A DNA stretch of 64,000 bases from Nymphaea colorata (Eukaryota; Streptophyta; Magnoliopsida; Nymphaeales; Nymphaeaceae). The notes beneath the pieces were generated by a model. It did not search any database. It was not told where the DNA came from and saw nothing but the letters and a program-made list of their open reading frames with translations. The position numbers were made by a program, and so were the translations under genes. The DNA lies in the NCBI RefSeq assembly GCF_008831285.2, contig NC_045140.1, forward strand, positions 20,210,370 through 20,274,369, read 5' to 3'. Below, one piece after another: positions 36,101-49,390 of the stretch (the first letter of the stretch is position 1; the number at the start of each line of letters is the position of its first letter).

Positions 36101-38526
36101 TTCATGTGCAGGAATTTTCCAGGCTTCAATCAAGCGTTAGAGCTAAGAAAGAACATGCAGCACTAATTGAAGACTTTAGAGAGTTTGATCGTACTAGAGC
36201 TGATCTAGAAGGTAATGGTGGTTCCGTAGAGCAGGCCCTTCTTAAAGAGCGGGCAGCTGTTAACAGAAGCACAGGACAGGTATTGTACATTATTTGTTTT
36301 TTATTTTGATCAGATGTTCTGATTACTGACCTTGGTTATGCTTTTTTTATAATTTTTTAAAATTTGTTGTGTGATACGATGGCCATCAGGAGCTTCTATT
36401 TGTAAAATGCATTTCTGTGAAAGCCACTTTGGATGTGACAAGACAAATGCTTCTGAAACTCCATGCAAGAATTCTAGATTTCAATGCAAGAAATGAAATT
36501 TCACTAGAAAATGTGCTTTTGTAACTAATAATCTATGGTCATGGTTGATTGATTTCATTTGAGTTAAGACAAATCAACGAGTGAAGCTGTAACATTTATA
36601 TATTGAAAATGGTTTTGTTGTTCTAGAGTAATTTTTAAAGTTTGTATTCTGAATTCTTCCTGTCAATCTTTTGCTTCCATCTTCTTACGCAAATATCATC
36701 TTGTTGCATGCCTTGACATTGATCCTGCGTCCTTCTTTGGCAACTTGTGTGGTACCTACATTCAAGTTGCATTTGAGCAATTTATATCCAACCACTTTGA
36801 CTACCAGTATATGTTTTTCAAGGTTATCTTAGTTTAGGTGCAGATGGGATGAGGCGTGATGAAAATAATCAGGTAAATATTGGTTATGCAATCACGAACC
36901 CCAACACCATCCAGCGGCTGTTGTTTAGCTCTTTACATCATTTTTCTGATAGGAAGAGAAAATCTCCTCAAACACATGCAAAGAACTTCACTTCTACCTC
37001 AACTTTTTGGGAGGCACTGCTTTTGAAAACTAAGATTTAAATTGATTCTGTGCCATCGTCAACAGAATCAAAGCACTGTAGACAGCATCTTCATTCTTCA
37101 CTCATAGAAATTAGAATGCATGAAATATCATAAGTGGTCACAGCAATCACATGAAAGATACCCGGAAGGAATTTAAAAACAGTGGATTGGATCCCAAAAG
37201 TTAAACACATGAATTTAGCCATAACATCGCTGATGATCTGAGGTTATAAAATTCCATTACCTTGGAGAGCTAAACCCAGTAAAGTAGCACATAATTTATG
37301 AGAACTTCAAGCAAAGAAGGTCCTCTTAACTTTTGAACTTACCCTCCTTTATGGTACATGAGGTGCAACTTGTTTTCATGTCACAAGAATAATGGGATTT
37401 TGAAACGCTATAGTTGTTCCAATGAGATCGTGTGCCTCATTGAGCTCTACAACCACCTGCATGTAAAGAAAGTTGACTGATGCTGAAATGACAGGAAAGG
37501 TTAATATGGTCATGATATACCATGTGAAAGCCAATCTTGTAAACTCTACTTTATCGTGCACTAAAATGTACTTTGCTGAATCTGTCTCCCAACTCGTACG
37601 GAATTTTGTGAATTTGGTAGTGATGCCATATTGTATGCTAAATGTTAGTAAACTATGTCATATAGTTTGATGTAAGTTCATGTTTCAACTCTTTTGAGGT
37701 TCTTGACTTGTATGATCTTTTTGACTAGTTTTTAGCACAAAAGAGCTTGTTTTGGCACCCATTTCACATCCCAAGATAGAACAGAACATCTCTTCATTAG
37801 TATAAGAGCATGCGCTTTGAATGCTTATTGCTTTCTTTTTTATTTTAGGTAAATTGTATCACAAAACCGCCACTTAAACAATCATAAAGCTTGAATGTGG
37901 TCTCAGGTCTGGTTAGCTATGCTGGTGCAGGCCTGCCTAGACTTGGCTTCAAGTACAATACTCAGGCCTGAATCTGATTGTACCCAATACTAATCTGACA
38001 TAGATCAGAGTTGTGCAGACACTCATACCCATACTAATCTGACTCAACTCACAGTTAGATGCACAGACATAAGACATTTTAGCTGGAGAGGCTGTGGTCC
38101 TAGTTTCCCTTTTGTTACTTTTTTCTGAGAAGTCTTTTGGCACATTTGATTGTTTTGTCATTAGCATCTATGTCATTGTGGTTCTGCAGATGGACAATGT
38201 TATATCACAAGCCCAGGCTACCTTAGGAGCACTGGTTTTTCAACGCTCGACATTTACTGGTATCGGCACCAAAATTACTGATGTCAGTGGGCGCTTACCA
38301 ACGGTATGTTCATCTCAAGCTTTTCAATTATCATTACTGGCGATCCTGTTGTTCATATTTTCTTGTGCTTTAATTGCAACCCTTTTCACTGCCACATACT
38401 TTAATTATGCAGGTGAACAATATTCTCTCTTCAATAAGAAGGAGAAAGTCAATGGATACAATCATCCTTTCACTTGTTGCTGCTGCTTGCACATTTCTTA
38501 TTCTGATTTACTGGCTGTCGAAGTAG
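33178..38526 (+). CDS. GOS11: Golgi SNAP receptor complex member 1 (Qb-SNARE), five exons
   Basis: Tail-anchored SNARE for ER-to-Golgi and intra-Golgi vesicle fusion. Exons: 33178-33216, 35798-36025, 36112-36279, 38190-38303, 38413-38526. All junctions are GT-AG and all are in phase 0. They join to 663 bases, or 220 residues, against about 223 in Arabidopsis GOS11. The protein starts MDLPSTWDGLRKQAKKLEAQ and has an N-terminal helical region to about residue 140. The SNARE motif covers about 145-195, with the probable zero-layer Gln at 163 in VFQRSTF. RRRKSMDT precedes a single C-terminal membrane anchor (199-217) ending YWLSK. The motif pattern fits the GOS11 branch, not GOS12, which starts differently. 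The first exon is only 39 coding bases and intron 1 is 2.6 kb, so automated predictions may miss the true start. AATAAA lies at 38,593-38,598. Confidence 0.95.
33343..33366. repeat. Inverted repeat, 11-bp arms with 2-base centre
   Basis: TGTGGAGTTCC, then GA, then GGAACTCCACA. The arms are perfectly complementary. It lies about 130 bases into GOS11 intron 1, in a region with further related strings (gtggaattctgaggaactc nearby at about 33,289). Confidence 0.85.
34133..34223 (+). repeat. Imperfect direct repeat, units about 38 bp
   Basis: Two related strings at about 34,133-34,170 and 34,186-34,223 share 'tggca.tac.ag..tttcttctgcatcgg'-like sequence. They lie within GOS11 intron 1. Confidence 0.65.
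36280..38189 (+). other. GOS11 intron 3 (about 1.9 kb)
   Basis: AT-rich intron between the exons ending RSTGQ and beginning MDNVISQAQ. No gene or clear element was recognised inside. Confidence 0.8.
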
Positions 38527-38592
38527 GCTGTTGTAATTATGAATAGTCCACATTCTCTTGTATACCAGCGCCATATTTTATGCCTTTTTGTA

Positions 38593-38598
38593 AATAAA
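38593..38598 (+). terminator. Probable polyadenylation signal of GOS11
   Basis: AATAAA lies about 67 bases after the GOS11 stop codon. Confidence 0.55.
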
Positions 38599-38599
38599 A

Positions 38600-39763
38600 C
38601 AGCTGCAATTTTTGGTTCACAAACACGATGTTCATTTCCTTTTTTATATCTACCATTATGTTCACTCTTCCATGCGTACTTTGCTCCTCAAGTGTGTATT
38701 CAATACAGAATTGGAATGCCGATTTTTTCTTGAAAGCTGCTTTTGGACATGTGGACGCACAAGTGATATTGATACAGATCAGGATTTTCTCGCCTCGTGC
38801 AATATTTGAAGCGTTAATGCACGACGGTGCGTGATTGGGCTGGCAAAAGAGGGTATAATGCTTCCTCTCAACTTGGGTCAAGTATGCTCTATAGCTTCTG
38901 CTCGTGTTGAACTCCATTCGCAGGTGCAAAAAGAAACGCACTCACACAGACAGACACAAAATATAAGTGGTTTCTAAAACGTTGAGAGGTTAGAAATTTA
39001 TTATCCTGACAAATTTTGTGACGTCATGACACGTTCTCATCCATATCGTGCTATTACATTTTTTGTATTTTATTCTTATACATATCTCTACCTCCTAACT
39101 ATGCAGACTTCCAACATCTTTGCACGTAAATCTTTTATTTGTTGTGATATTTTCATTAATTCCATTATCCAGTTTCATGGCACTTTTGACATAATGGAGT
39201 TCCTTACCTTCTCTTACAAAAATATATGACTTTGTAGAATGGTTCGTTGGTATGCAATTATCAAGGAGCAAGTCACCGTCTACCTTAAACATAACGACCC
39301 CATAATAGGGATTTTCCGCCTTTCACTTGCCATAAGGATATGACTGGTTAGGGCAATACTAATTATTTATCGGTTGTGTCGTGGTGGTTGTTGAGCTGAA
39401 GGACTTAATAAAAAGGTAGTTGGTAAACCAAAGATGAGATACTTGAATAGTTGCAAGAAGAAGCTCAAGATAATTCACTAAAATGCAATTGAACGGGACA
39501 TATCTGCTTTTCTTTCGTGGGTTGCATAACGTGCCATTGAGGCGGCAGTTTGGTTGATGTTGTCAATTGGGTTGATAAGTAAAAACTATCGGTGTATCTG
39601 GAGGAGAGGGGATGACAAAATGTCTCTCTTGGTCTCTTACCAATTGAGATCAGGTTGCCTTCCGATTGAGTTTTTTCTTTCTTTGTTAGAAGGAACTGCT
39701 CGCTTGCCTGGTAACAAAATCCTGAAACTAGTATCCCCACCTCCAAGGCGTATGCCAGCGTAG
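38600..39763. other. Intergenic, no gene seen
   Basis: Sequence between the GOS11 3' end and the SINE/MITE region. Open frames are short and lack recognisable motifs. Confidence 0.45.
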
Positions 39764-39840
39764 ACTTGCATGGAGACCTTTGACTCTCAAGGGAATCGAA
39801 CCAACGACCGGTCTCTCACAGCCTTGGCTCAACCAATATA
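39764..39840 (-). repeat. Possible tRNA-related (SINE-like) fragment
   Basis: Read on the minus strand it contains ggttgagccaaggctgtg, then ggttcgattcc about 20 bases later. These recall the A- and B-box order of tRNA-derived SINEs. It does not fold as a complete tRNA. It directly abuts the MITE-like element at 39,845. Confidence 0.3.
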
Positions 39841-39844
39841 TTAA

Positions 39845-39998
39845 GGGGCTGTTTGGGGGAAGTAACAGAACGTAGAAAGTTACTTTCTTTTACTAGTTTA
39901 TGTATCTATCCCAAGGAACAATTTTTAAAGTGTTCCATGAACGGTTCATCCTAAATATGTAAAACAGAAACATACTGTTACTGTTCCTAAACCGCCTC
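39845..39998. mobile_element. MITE-like element, 154 bp, TAA target duplication
   Basis: The left end GGGGCTGTTTGGGGG and the reverse complement of the right end, GAGGCGGTTTAGG, are imperfect inverted repeats, each followed inward by an (a)gtaacag string. TAA flanks both sides (39,842-39,844 and 39,999-40,001). The 3-bp TAA duplication and end sequence fit PIF/Harbinger-type MITEs. A hAT origin is less likely, since no 8-bp duplication is seen. The element is too short to code for anything. Confidence 0.65.
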
Positions 39999-40001
39999 TA
40001 A

Positions 40002-43000
40002 GAATTTGAGTCACTCAAACCATGTGCTAAATTGAGGATAAAGTATACTGATGAAGCACATTAACAACCAAGTCGACCGCTTAGATGACTGGGAAGTCCT
40101 CGCTTCAATCTTCTCCCCTCAAATAAATGAACCGCCGCCTATGGCATGTCGGCCGTGAAGTTTATGTTATGTCTGTGTTTTCAGCCAGCAATTGACGCGC
40201 TTCGGTTTGAATGATACATGACCTGCATCAGGGTTCCCTCAGCGGCCGTGCTATGGATGTTCCTTTTGTTAAAGTTCTACTTTTCACAAATTTTCCCGGG
40301 AGTGAGTTTCATTTTCTAGATAAAGATAGATGCTGGGGAAGGTAGCATGTCATTATCTCAGAGCATTGGACGCCGACATGTGTCCAACCAAATGAAAATG
40401 AAGTCAAGCTGTTCATTCATGGGACTCTCCTTCTTTCTTTGAATGAGGCACATCTCATTGGTCGGTCAATCACCTTTAAGAATTTTAGTTTTTTATCACA
40501 TGGTTGCAGATACCCAATAACTTATGCGCCCGGCCCTTGAGTGGTTCTCATGTTTGTAAAAAGAGAATGAAATCTTAGTGACTCACATGTATGTGAAAGG
40601 AACATGAAAGGTTCTCTTTCTCTCTGTAATCCTTCGTCCCTTCGTCCATCCAGACGTTTTACACAATGCAATGTGATATCCGGATGGATAGATGACCGGA
40701 AGAATCCAATAATCCTATTTATACAAGCTTTCTTCTGCTAAAAGATTGCGAAGGGATGAGCCTTGCCAAATCAGCCATGGTGAATCCATCTATGGAATCA
40801 GGCCCGAGTCCAAGCTGCACATAGCCAGGCCATCTTTACCTGCAACTCCCCAACCCTTTTTCATCCCTGACCGCCAGTCCTTTTGCTGCCATCCTTTCTT
40901 TCTGCTACTCTCCATTTCCATCGCTAGGAAAAAGCAGGAAAAGAAAAGACGATGGGACCTCATCCCTCACTTTCGTCCTGTCACTCTATTCTTGCTGTCG
41001 GATTTGGGTGCCTACCGAAAGTGCACCACTCACGCCCACCGTAGCTTAAGCTTTCAATTTCCAACCATACATAGGGCGTGAATTGGCAATTCACAAGCCT
41101 TTCTGAAAGCAGGACATGAGGCCATTGATGTCTTTGTACTTGATCAAATTATTCATAAACTCCATTATTCATATGCAACTACCTAAAATATTATCAAAAT
41201 ATGTATATTTTTTTTTGGATTGACCACAAAGCCATAAACAGAACTAATTATGCAGGAACTGTCACTGGATTTAAAGCCAATGTCGTGAAGCAGATAGGAG
41301 CCAGCTGATCTCATTGGTGTGAATAATATGAAACTGACTTATTAAAACTGTTCTTTCGTGGTTTTATTAGACATCAAAGTCGATGGGCAGCCTGATGAAG
41401 CTAGACAACAATTGCCCCACCAGTCTTTCGCCAATTAGGGAATCCTTGTTGGACCAGGGGTCGGATAAGGATGAACTGTGTTAATAATCTCTTTATGGCT
41501 ATATATGAGAAAGCCTGCTGTCAATGAGTCGACGCTTTCCCTTACTTTGCTAGCATTTCTCTCTCCCAAAAGCATGACTCGTGAGTAAATTCAGTCTTGC
41601 CGATGTCTTAATCAATCCAACATAAAAGTATAAAGAAGGAAAATGAGATGTTAAATAAATTAATGGAAGAGTTAATTAACAACTACCAAACAGGGGAGCT
41701 AAGGTCCACTAGGTTTTTACATAACCAAGACAAGATCACAAACTTTATGTGGTCGAAAGGTACAATTATTTTATACATTCCATGTTCATTAAATACTGGC
41801 AGATACGATGTGTCATTCAATGAGTCGGTGCCGGTGTATATGCAACGGATTACCAAGTAAGAGGAATAATCAGGGGGGTTCTGATAAGAAGATCAATCTT
41901 ATCTTGAGGAAGATATGTTTTCGAAACAAACATGCCTCAAGAACATCGTGTTCTTATTTCAGGAAACATGATGGAATGACTACCAGAGTTTGATTGTTAT
42001 GTCAAAGAATATCCATAATAACTCCATGTTTCCTGCAAGAACATGTGATGGTCTTGGAACTTATATTTCAGGAAACTTTTTCTGCAACAACACAATATTT
42101 TCTTATTGTCGAACCCTCTAAGGGAGCTAAATGGGCCTCAAATATCGCTAGATATAAAGCCTGTATCAACCAATGTGGCGTGTCAACAGGTACACCATAA
42201 AACAATGTTATAATTTTTTGTCTACTTTTTCCTTAGTCTTTTGGCTGATATCGCTGACGTTCATCAGTTTTTGAATATTTCGGTACGTTTCTGAATCTGA
42301 TATTTAGAGAAGTGGGCATATATCAAGACAAAACATCATGTCTTCTCTGCTCACAAGAGGGTTTACTGATCAGCTTAGATTTTTCACCAAAGAGACAGAT
42401 ACCTATTTTGAACTTGTGACATGATCTTTAATTGCGAAATACAAGATGCCCTAGGTAGATGAAGCAATCATAGGCAATCTAAGCCCTACCGATCTGTCAC
42501 TGCATGCATGTCACATGGATTTGACGTTTTTTTTTTTCAAAGATCGGTTTTGCCTAACAATTCTTGAAAGGTTAATGGAATTGATCAAATAAAAGGAATC
42601 AGTCTCACTTACCAAGTTGAGAAGTGATGGAGAAAAAGTGAGAGTTAAACTTCTATATTCTTCTTTTTCCCGGGTAGGATAAAGTGGCATCTAGTGGAGC
42701 TGAAAGAACAAGCAAGTTGATGAAAGCTACGTGAATGTAATCTTATAGAAAGCAGGCCATAAGTGTGCCCCCTTTTCTCTTTTCTTTTTTTTTTTCTCTT
42801 TCTAGAAAGAAACAAGTAAGAACACCACTCATGCTGCACTGAGGTTCCCCACTTAAAAAAAAAAAAAAAATGCACAGTTCAGAAATTTCAGCTGCCTAAC
42901 TGACATTTCACTCATGATCTGCCTTTTTCTGCTTGATCTTACAAAGCATTCGTGCAAGAAAGAGGGCCAAAAGCATCGGCATCACCCGTTTGTTAAAACT

Positions 43001-45728
43001 TAAAACCATGAAGCACAGAAAAGGACCCAACGCTTTCTTTCACTGCTACGCCGTTTACAAGTTTCATTGCTGTCAATTTGTTTTGATCTGTGAGTTTGGT
43101 CTCTTCCCACAAGCAATGTCTGCAGCAGGGCATGTGCATCTGGTTCTTCCATTGCTGCTCTTTCAGATCGAACTAAAACATTATGTAAAGAATTAATGCC
43201 GGCAGAAGTGATGCTTTTGTCAACGGTTTGCATCTTTCATGGGACAGCGTGCTAGACCTTCTCCCAACCCATATTAGGGATATCTTCAGCAGTGAAAGTA
43301 TGCCAATTGACCAGAGATGCGATCAGGTTTATAGTCTACAGGTTCGGCATGTCATAGCTTGTCTTCTGAATTCCCTCTCTCTATTGTACCTGATCTGACA
43401 TAAGTATGATAAATGTAATTGGAAAAAACCACCAGATGAAATGATTGTGCATGAAGCAAAGGCACCCTAGCTCGTCATCATCGATTCTTGGTATCACTGT
43501 ATCGTTTTTTCTTATAAATTTGATCATCAATATTAAGAACAGAATATATGTTCTCTGGGCGAGAGATCAAACTCAAAATCTGCTGATTTCTGCAGTTAAT
43601 GAACTCCAAATAGCTTTTATCTGGGAAAGCACGACGAGGTACTCCTGCCCAGCAACAGGCCGTATTGAGATTGAAACTATGAGCATCCATCGATTAACCA
43701 GAACCTTAGTAAATCAAAGTTGGTTTTGTCTTCAATAATTTCTACATATTATCATTTCAAATCTTTTGATCATGCGGAAAAAAAAAGGCACTCGAAATGC
43801 TGCATTTAGTCGGAGCAGATCCCCTGAATTCAAATTGGAAAAGGAAATCAACGGAACAGAGAAGAATATTAAGCTCGAAAACCAAAAAGCAGAAAAAACT
43901 AAATTAAAGAAACAACGTCTTTACTTACTCACAGTGGGTGCATCTGCGAACGTGGACCACTAAATTTTAGTGTGTACTTGTTTCGTTAGGCTAGCTTGGT
44001 CAATTTCCAATCATGAAAAATCCAAAAGAAATCTTGGCACTAGTTTACATGCAAAACCTACCTAGGTTAGAATAATTAGGGTTCGGATGTATAATATGCG
44101 ATCAAATGCAAACGTCAGCTACAGAAAAGCTTGCAGTAGGAATCCAGAGTCATTCGCGCGTATCTTACTTAGATCCTGTTAAACATGATCGAAATGCTGT
44201 CTTTTCTTCCTTGTTTTCCTATTTGAAGGTCAGATTTATGCAAATAAAATGATAATATGCCTCCAATCATGTACCACCAAGATCATCATATATGTGTGTG
44301 TATCTGAGAGATCTAGAGAGAGAAAGACTTTGTGGGTAGCGGATATGGTTGAAGGGAAGTGGGTATACAGTGGTTTGGTGGTAGCACGTTTAGCTTTTGA
44401 AGGTTGGATTGTTGTTGACTCGCAGAGAAAAAGAAAGAGAGGTGCGGTTTCTGTTGGCTCACACCTTCGGAAGAGGAAGACATCGGACCATGCTGATCTC
44501 ATCCTCCCTCAACTGTCTTTTTGTGGCGAATAAACCACCAAGCTCTCTCTGCTCTCTCTCTCTCTCTCACAGCAGGACGAAGGTGGTGGTGGGAGGGGAT
44601 CTGATGCGATGCTCCATCACAGGGACGGCCTCCGCCGTCGGCCCCTCCTCCTTTTTAATTTAAGGAAGGTAGAGATCTGCAAAATCCCTTTGAGAATCTA
44701 GTTGAGTTTGGCGTGCAGCAGGAAATGCATATTTTTATGAGCAACCAAGTAGGTTGGAGGGGTCGGCCGGTCTCTCTCCCTCACAGGAAAGCCTAAAGAA
44801 GACAAACAGAGAGTGCTGTAGTCCCTCGTCATCATCATCTTCGTCCATCCCTCTCTCCCCTTTTTCTCATCTCTTTGCTTCTTAGTTAGACCTTTTCTTT
44901 TCACTTCCTTTTTTGGGTCCTTGAGGGTATACTGTATGCGTCTCTGTTGGATCCACTCAGTCTCCTCTAAGGTCCCATCATCCTTCACAGAGAGACGGCC
45001 ATCGACAGTTGGTATCTATTGTTGATGTGGGGAGAAGGTGTTAAGGTGGTACACTTGCGCAGGGCAGAAGGCCCCAGTACTACAGCCCTATCACCTAAGC
45101 TTTCTTCTTGCTTTATTGGACGGCGAAAGTGGACCATATAATATGATATAGCTTTTCCAAATAATAGAGAGAGAGAGAGTATGTATATAAATTAGCTTAC
45201 TTTGTATATGGGACCATTGCATACTTGATTCGCTTAATTAATTTAGGACTACAATCTAGCAGGGATCTGTGGCAGACAAATTTCCAAGTGTGGGGCAACA
45301 ATCCTTTATATTTTAGACTTCCGAAAGACATCAATATCTAATAGAAAATAATTATGATGCATAAATATATACATGAGCAGCTTCTGTTGGTCTGCCTGGT
45401 CAAGTGCCCACACAGCAAGCTTTAAGTTTTTCAACCTGACTCCTTTCACACAAGTTAAGAGGAGCACAGTCTGAATTCAAGCTATACATGACAAACTCGA
45501 GCTATCTTTATTCGACCAAAGAAATAAAAAACGCCTATGAGCTTGAAGCTAATTCACAATGGAATCTGAACACTAGATAAGTTTAACCTCTGAGTCAAAT
45601 GTAAGCCAGCTTGCCAAAAAAATGTGTGCTCTTGTACCCATCTTGCTTATGAGCTCATATTTAGTATATATAGGAAAATCGAAATCTATCGGCTGCAAAA
45701 TGTTGGTAAATGGCTTTTGTTATGATTA
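40002..45728. other. Long intergenic stretch, no gene seen
   Basis: About 5.7 kb. Contains poly-A/T runs (for example 42,854-42,871), CT-rich tracts near 44,540-44,572, and many short open frames without recognisable domains. Part of 40,068-40,130 recalls a tRNA-derived promoter, but weakly. None of the conserved plant microRNA sequences I know was recognised. Confidence 0.45.
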
Positions 45729-45885
45729 AATACACCATAAACTATTCCTAAAAACACTACAAACTTAGTGTTTCTTTGATGCATGATGTTTTTAGTAACG
45801 GTCTTTACACTATAATCTATTCTTAAAAACATTATGAACTGTTGATAGTGCTTCTGTTACATGATCTTTTTAGTAATGGTCTTTG
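45729..45885 (+). repeat. Imperfect tandem repeat, two units of about 75-79 bp
   Basis: Each unit runs from a tacac(c/t)ata start, through ttcttaaaaaca or ttcctaaaaaca, to a (t)tttagtaa.ggtcttt end at 45,806 and 45,885. The units differ by substitutions and short indels. Confidence 0.7.
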
Positions 45886-46115
45886 ACACCCTATATATAC
45901 ATATATTAAAAAATTGAATGGTAAGTCTTGATAGTCAGAGTCACACTACTCATTTATAAGGGTTGTTCGATCCATCGTGATAAATGGTTGAGAGGGAAAA
46001 AATAAAAAAAAATGATAGATATTATTATTGTTTAATATTAGTTATATTAGGACCTACATTTCTCAATCTCTCACACACAATGTATCTTGGAGGTGTGACA
46101 AGCCCAAGCATGCAG

Positions 46116-46116
<1 letters not shown>

Positions 46117-46150
<34 letters not shown>

Positions 46151-46157
46151 AGAGAGA
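46117..46157. repeat. (TA)n then (AG)n compound microsatellite
   Basis: An uninterrupted TA run at 46,117-46,148 passes directly into AG repeats. Confidence 0.95.
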
Positions 46158-46564
46158 AAAAAAAAGTTATCTCAAGCTATGGCCGTGGTGTAGCTGATAG
46201 ACGAGAGGGCCAAACGAGGAACGCATTGTGGGGCCTCCCCCTTTCTCTCAAGTCGTCACCTCCCCACCTACTTGTCGGCCATTGGCTAACCCTCAGAAAG
46301 GACGGGATCCTTGTCATCCACCTGCCACGTGTGAGGGTGCCATTGGTTTCCCGAAGCCCTTCTTCAGCTGAAATTCTCTGGTGGATCGGGTTTCAAAAGG
46401 AAAAAAATATCCAAACTTGATTTGTGGTTGCGAGGCAATAATGAGGGGAACTGACATTAATAATCTTTGCAGCGTTCATCGTCGGGGCGAGCATCCAAAT
46501 CGACGTCTGATGCATCAATTATTTATGTCGATGATTTTGGCTTTTCCCTTTGTACCTAACTTCC

Positions 46565-46588
46565 ATATATATATATATATATATATAT
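46565..46588. repeat. (AT)12 microsatellite
   Basis: Uninterrupted AT dinucleotide run. Confidence 0.95.
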
Positions 46589-46589
46589 T

Positions 46590-48765
46590 AAACTCCAAAT
46601 TAAATCCGATTAGGCGAGGTGGGATTAGGTTGATTAGTTCAGTAATGCTTACGTCTGCTGCTCAAGCACCTTCATATCCCACATACATGCATGCATGCAC
46701 ACGCACACATATACATGCGGCCTGCGACAAATCCTATCCAAAACCAATTATGCAAGTTTGAGTTTAATCTGAACCATTTACATCCCTAACAACAGCAATA
46801 TATAGCTGAAGCGCTTTTTTTCCCATGTCTGCGTAAGAGATCCGCGGTCTTATAACTCTTATCATTTCAGATCTAGATCCACTCCTTACTTTAGTCCTAG
46901 ATTTCATGTAACGCGGATTAAAGATCAACCTTAGACTTGAGATCCAAGCTATCAAACATGGCCTAAAGCTAGACAAGAAAATATTCAGATCAATGAGTAG
47001 CATCACAAAAACTATGGATTTTCTTTCTCTTTTCAATCAATATTGACATTAAGATTCTGCAGGACTAGACTAGCAGCACATATGGACAAACTACACCAAG
47101 TCACTTTATCTTAAAAGCAAAAAGAAGAATAAGAAGAAGAAAGTTTGAAATGGCCGGTAAAGGCCAGCCTCCGTTTCGCTTCATTGAAAATTGAGGTTCA
47201 AGCACTCATTACTGTTTAGGTAGCCAATGGACCCAGTTTGGTGGACATCATCCCAATCGTCAAATAATCAGGTGATTATTAGGAGGAAATCCCACCGCTT
47301 GAGTGAAGGCCAAAGCCCTTCCCTTTCTTTCTACCCTCTAAGTTCCATTGAGGTAACACCCTTATTATACTTCGACTTACATATCGGTACTCTCGCTTTT
47401 TATAGCATAGAAAAATATTAACAGTCTATCAGCCCCGCCCTGACCATTGCGCCAACTTGCCCTAACCATTAACTGGTCATCATTTAAACACCAAACCAGA
47501 ATTTTAAGGGAAGAGTCAAAACTTCATAGAATGAAATGGAGAGATTGTCAAAACTTTATATAAGATTTGATATTGGACATCAAAAATTCGAGAGCTTGCC
47601 ATTCCCGAAAGAAGTCACATGTTGCTAGCAATCTAATTAAGATCATGGTATGATCAAGTTTGATATGCATCGATAGCAAATTAATGATGTTGACATGATC
47701 TTGACATTACTTTTTCCTTCCTTTTGGTAAGAATTCCTTTTGGTAAGAAGGTCTCCGTCTTCATTCAATTGCACACCAGCCAGCAAATCACAAGTGATCT
47801 TCATCAGCTAAAAGATAGGCCCAAGGCCTTGAAGAAAACAGTGTACCCTTCCGGATTGTCTGGCTAACAGAACAGTGTACCCTTGGGGATCGTCTGACTA
47901 ACAGAACAGTTATATACGTTAGACCCACATAAAGTTGGGATGAATTCATGATTATTATTCCATAAATCTGCCAAAATTTTTGCGAAGTGAAACTGACCCT
48001 TTTGTATCGAGTAGAAGGTTAAAATACTCTCCTGTATAGGAATGACATGTGGCATTTTATCGGTTGTTTGCTTTCTAGGTATTTGGTGTTTGCTCACATG
48101 TGGAAATGGCTCACAGAGAGACTTTTTCTGCTGGACAAGAAAGTTTAGGTATCCTAAGAGAAAACTTCGAGTAAATGACATCAATTCCTTTCCAAGTCCT
48201 AGAGGATCTCTTCTCGCCAAGGTGGTCGTCTAAGAGAATTGCTTTCACGTGAGACCGGGAAAAGGAAAAAGAAGAGTGGTTTCTCAGAGAAAGTGGAGAA
48301 GGAAAATTCCCTCGGGACCAAATGACCAGATGGGACGGAGGGGGCGCTTTGTCTCACAATGGAATTTCAATGCAGAGGAAATAATGGAAAACGCTTTGCT
48401 CTACTTCAATTTCTTTCAACTTTGAACGAATATATATTGGAAATGATTCTCTAGATTTGGCATGGATGTGATTGATGGGAGGCAAAGAAATGCGGAATAT
48501 TATTGAGATTGATGTTTGTTAGATGGTTAAAAGTTGAAAATCTATTATTAAAAATAATTATCAAGTCACTTTAACGACAATGTATAATACAACAACAGTT
48601 TTTTTTATACTTGTAACATTTAACAACTGCTTTCAACGACAGACTTTTTCAAAGACTTGAAAGGTTTTAATCATCGGTGTGCATGGTAATAAAGTTAAGG
48701 AAGACGAGGAAACTGTTATCTTTGAACGTAGGAATTGACTGCTGTGAACCGAGGAGGTTAAAAGT
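46590..48765. other. Intergenic, no gene seen
   Basis: AT-rich, with only short open frames. No family resemblance on either strand. Confidence 0.4.
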
Positions 48766-48833
48766 AAAAAAAAAAAAAAAAAAAACCATTGACAAAAAGA
48801 GGGTGAAAAGATTTTTTTTTTTTTTTTTTTTTT
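48766..48833. repeat. Poly-A run then poly-T run
   Basis: About 20 A residues (48,766-48,785), then a 26-base gap, then 22 T residues (48,812-48,833). The pair could form a hairpin. It may also be a site of assembly or sequencing length error. Confidence 0.85.
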
Positions 48834-49262
48834 AACCCACCAGAGGACGTACGGACAGCTGCATAATTTATGGATGGCTGGATCCGTGCGAACCTTTGTC
48901 AGTACGGATGGAGTTTAGTTGGACACGAGCCCTCTGATCCACACGATCTGACGGCCGTAGAGTATCTCCTGCGAAAGAGGGACCATCTGGGTCATACTCT
49001 GTTCCCGGGTCGGTCCAAAAGAATTTGGATTAGAAATGAAACCGGTTATCTGGATCGAGATCCAAATCCAGTAAAGGGAACGGACGGTCGGGATCCGATG
49101 TTGTTATATATGGACCGGTGGTGCACATATAATATAATATAATTATAATGATGCTCCATCCACATGGTTCCCTCATCGAGTTGGTTGTCCCGTCCACGTC
49201 GAGCCTACGCTACCATCTCCGTTGAAATAAATATATGTTTATGGCTGTCCAAGAAAAATAAC

Positions 49263-49291
49263 GTCCGGTTCGGGACCGAATGAGACCGGAC
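49263..49291. promoter_or_regulatory. Nested inverted repeat upstream of the zinc-finger gene
   Basis: GTCCGGT (49,263-49,269) pairs with ACCGGAC (49,285-49,291). Just inside it, TTCGG-GA-CCGAA is a second inverted repeat. It lies about 95 bases upstream of the TATA box. A protein-binding site is possible but unproven. Confidence 0.5.
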
Positions 49292-49383
49292 AGCTCCATG
49301 TCGACGTACAATTCCTTCTGTAGAAGCAAACAGGGCAATAAATACACAAATCATCCATGTGTGTGCCAAATTTATTTGTTGGG

Positions 49384-49390
49384 TATATAA
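49384..49390 (+). promoter_or_regulatory. TATA box of the C2H2 zinc-finger gene
   Basis: TATATAA about 410 bases upstream of the start codon. The intervening leader is rich in CT, CAG and GAA repeats, as expected of a plant 5' UTR. Confidence 0.6.

Noticed and set aside
40068..40130. tRNA-like promoter boxes
   Set aside because: The box B match is poor and no cloverleaf can be drawn, so I did not call a tRNA or SINE.
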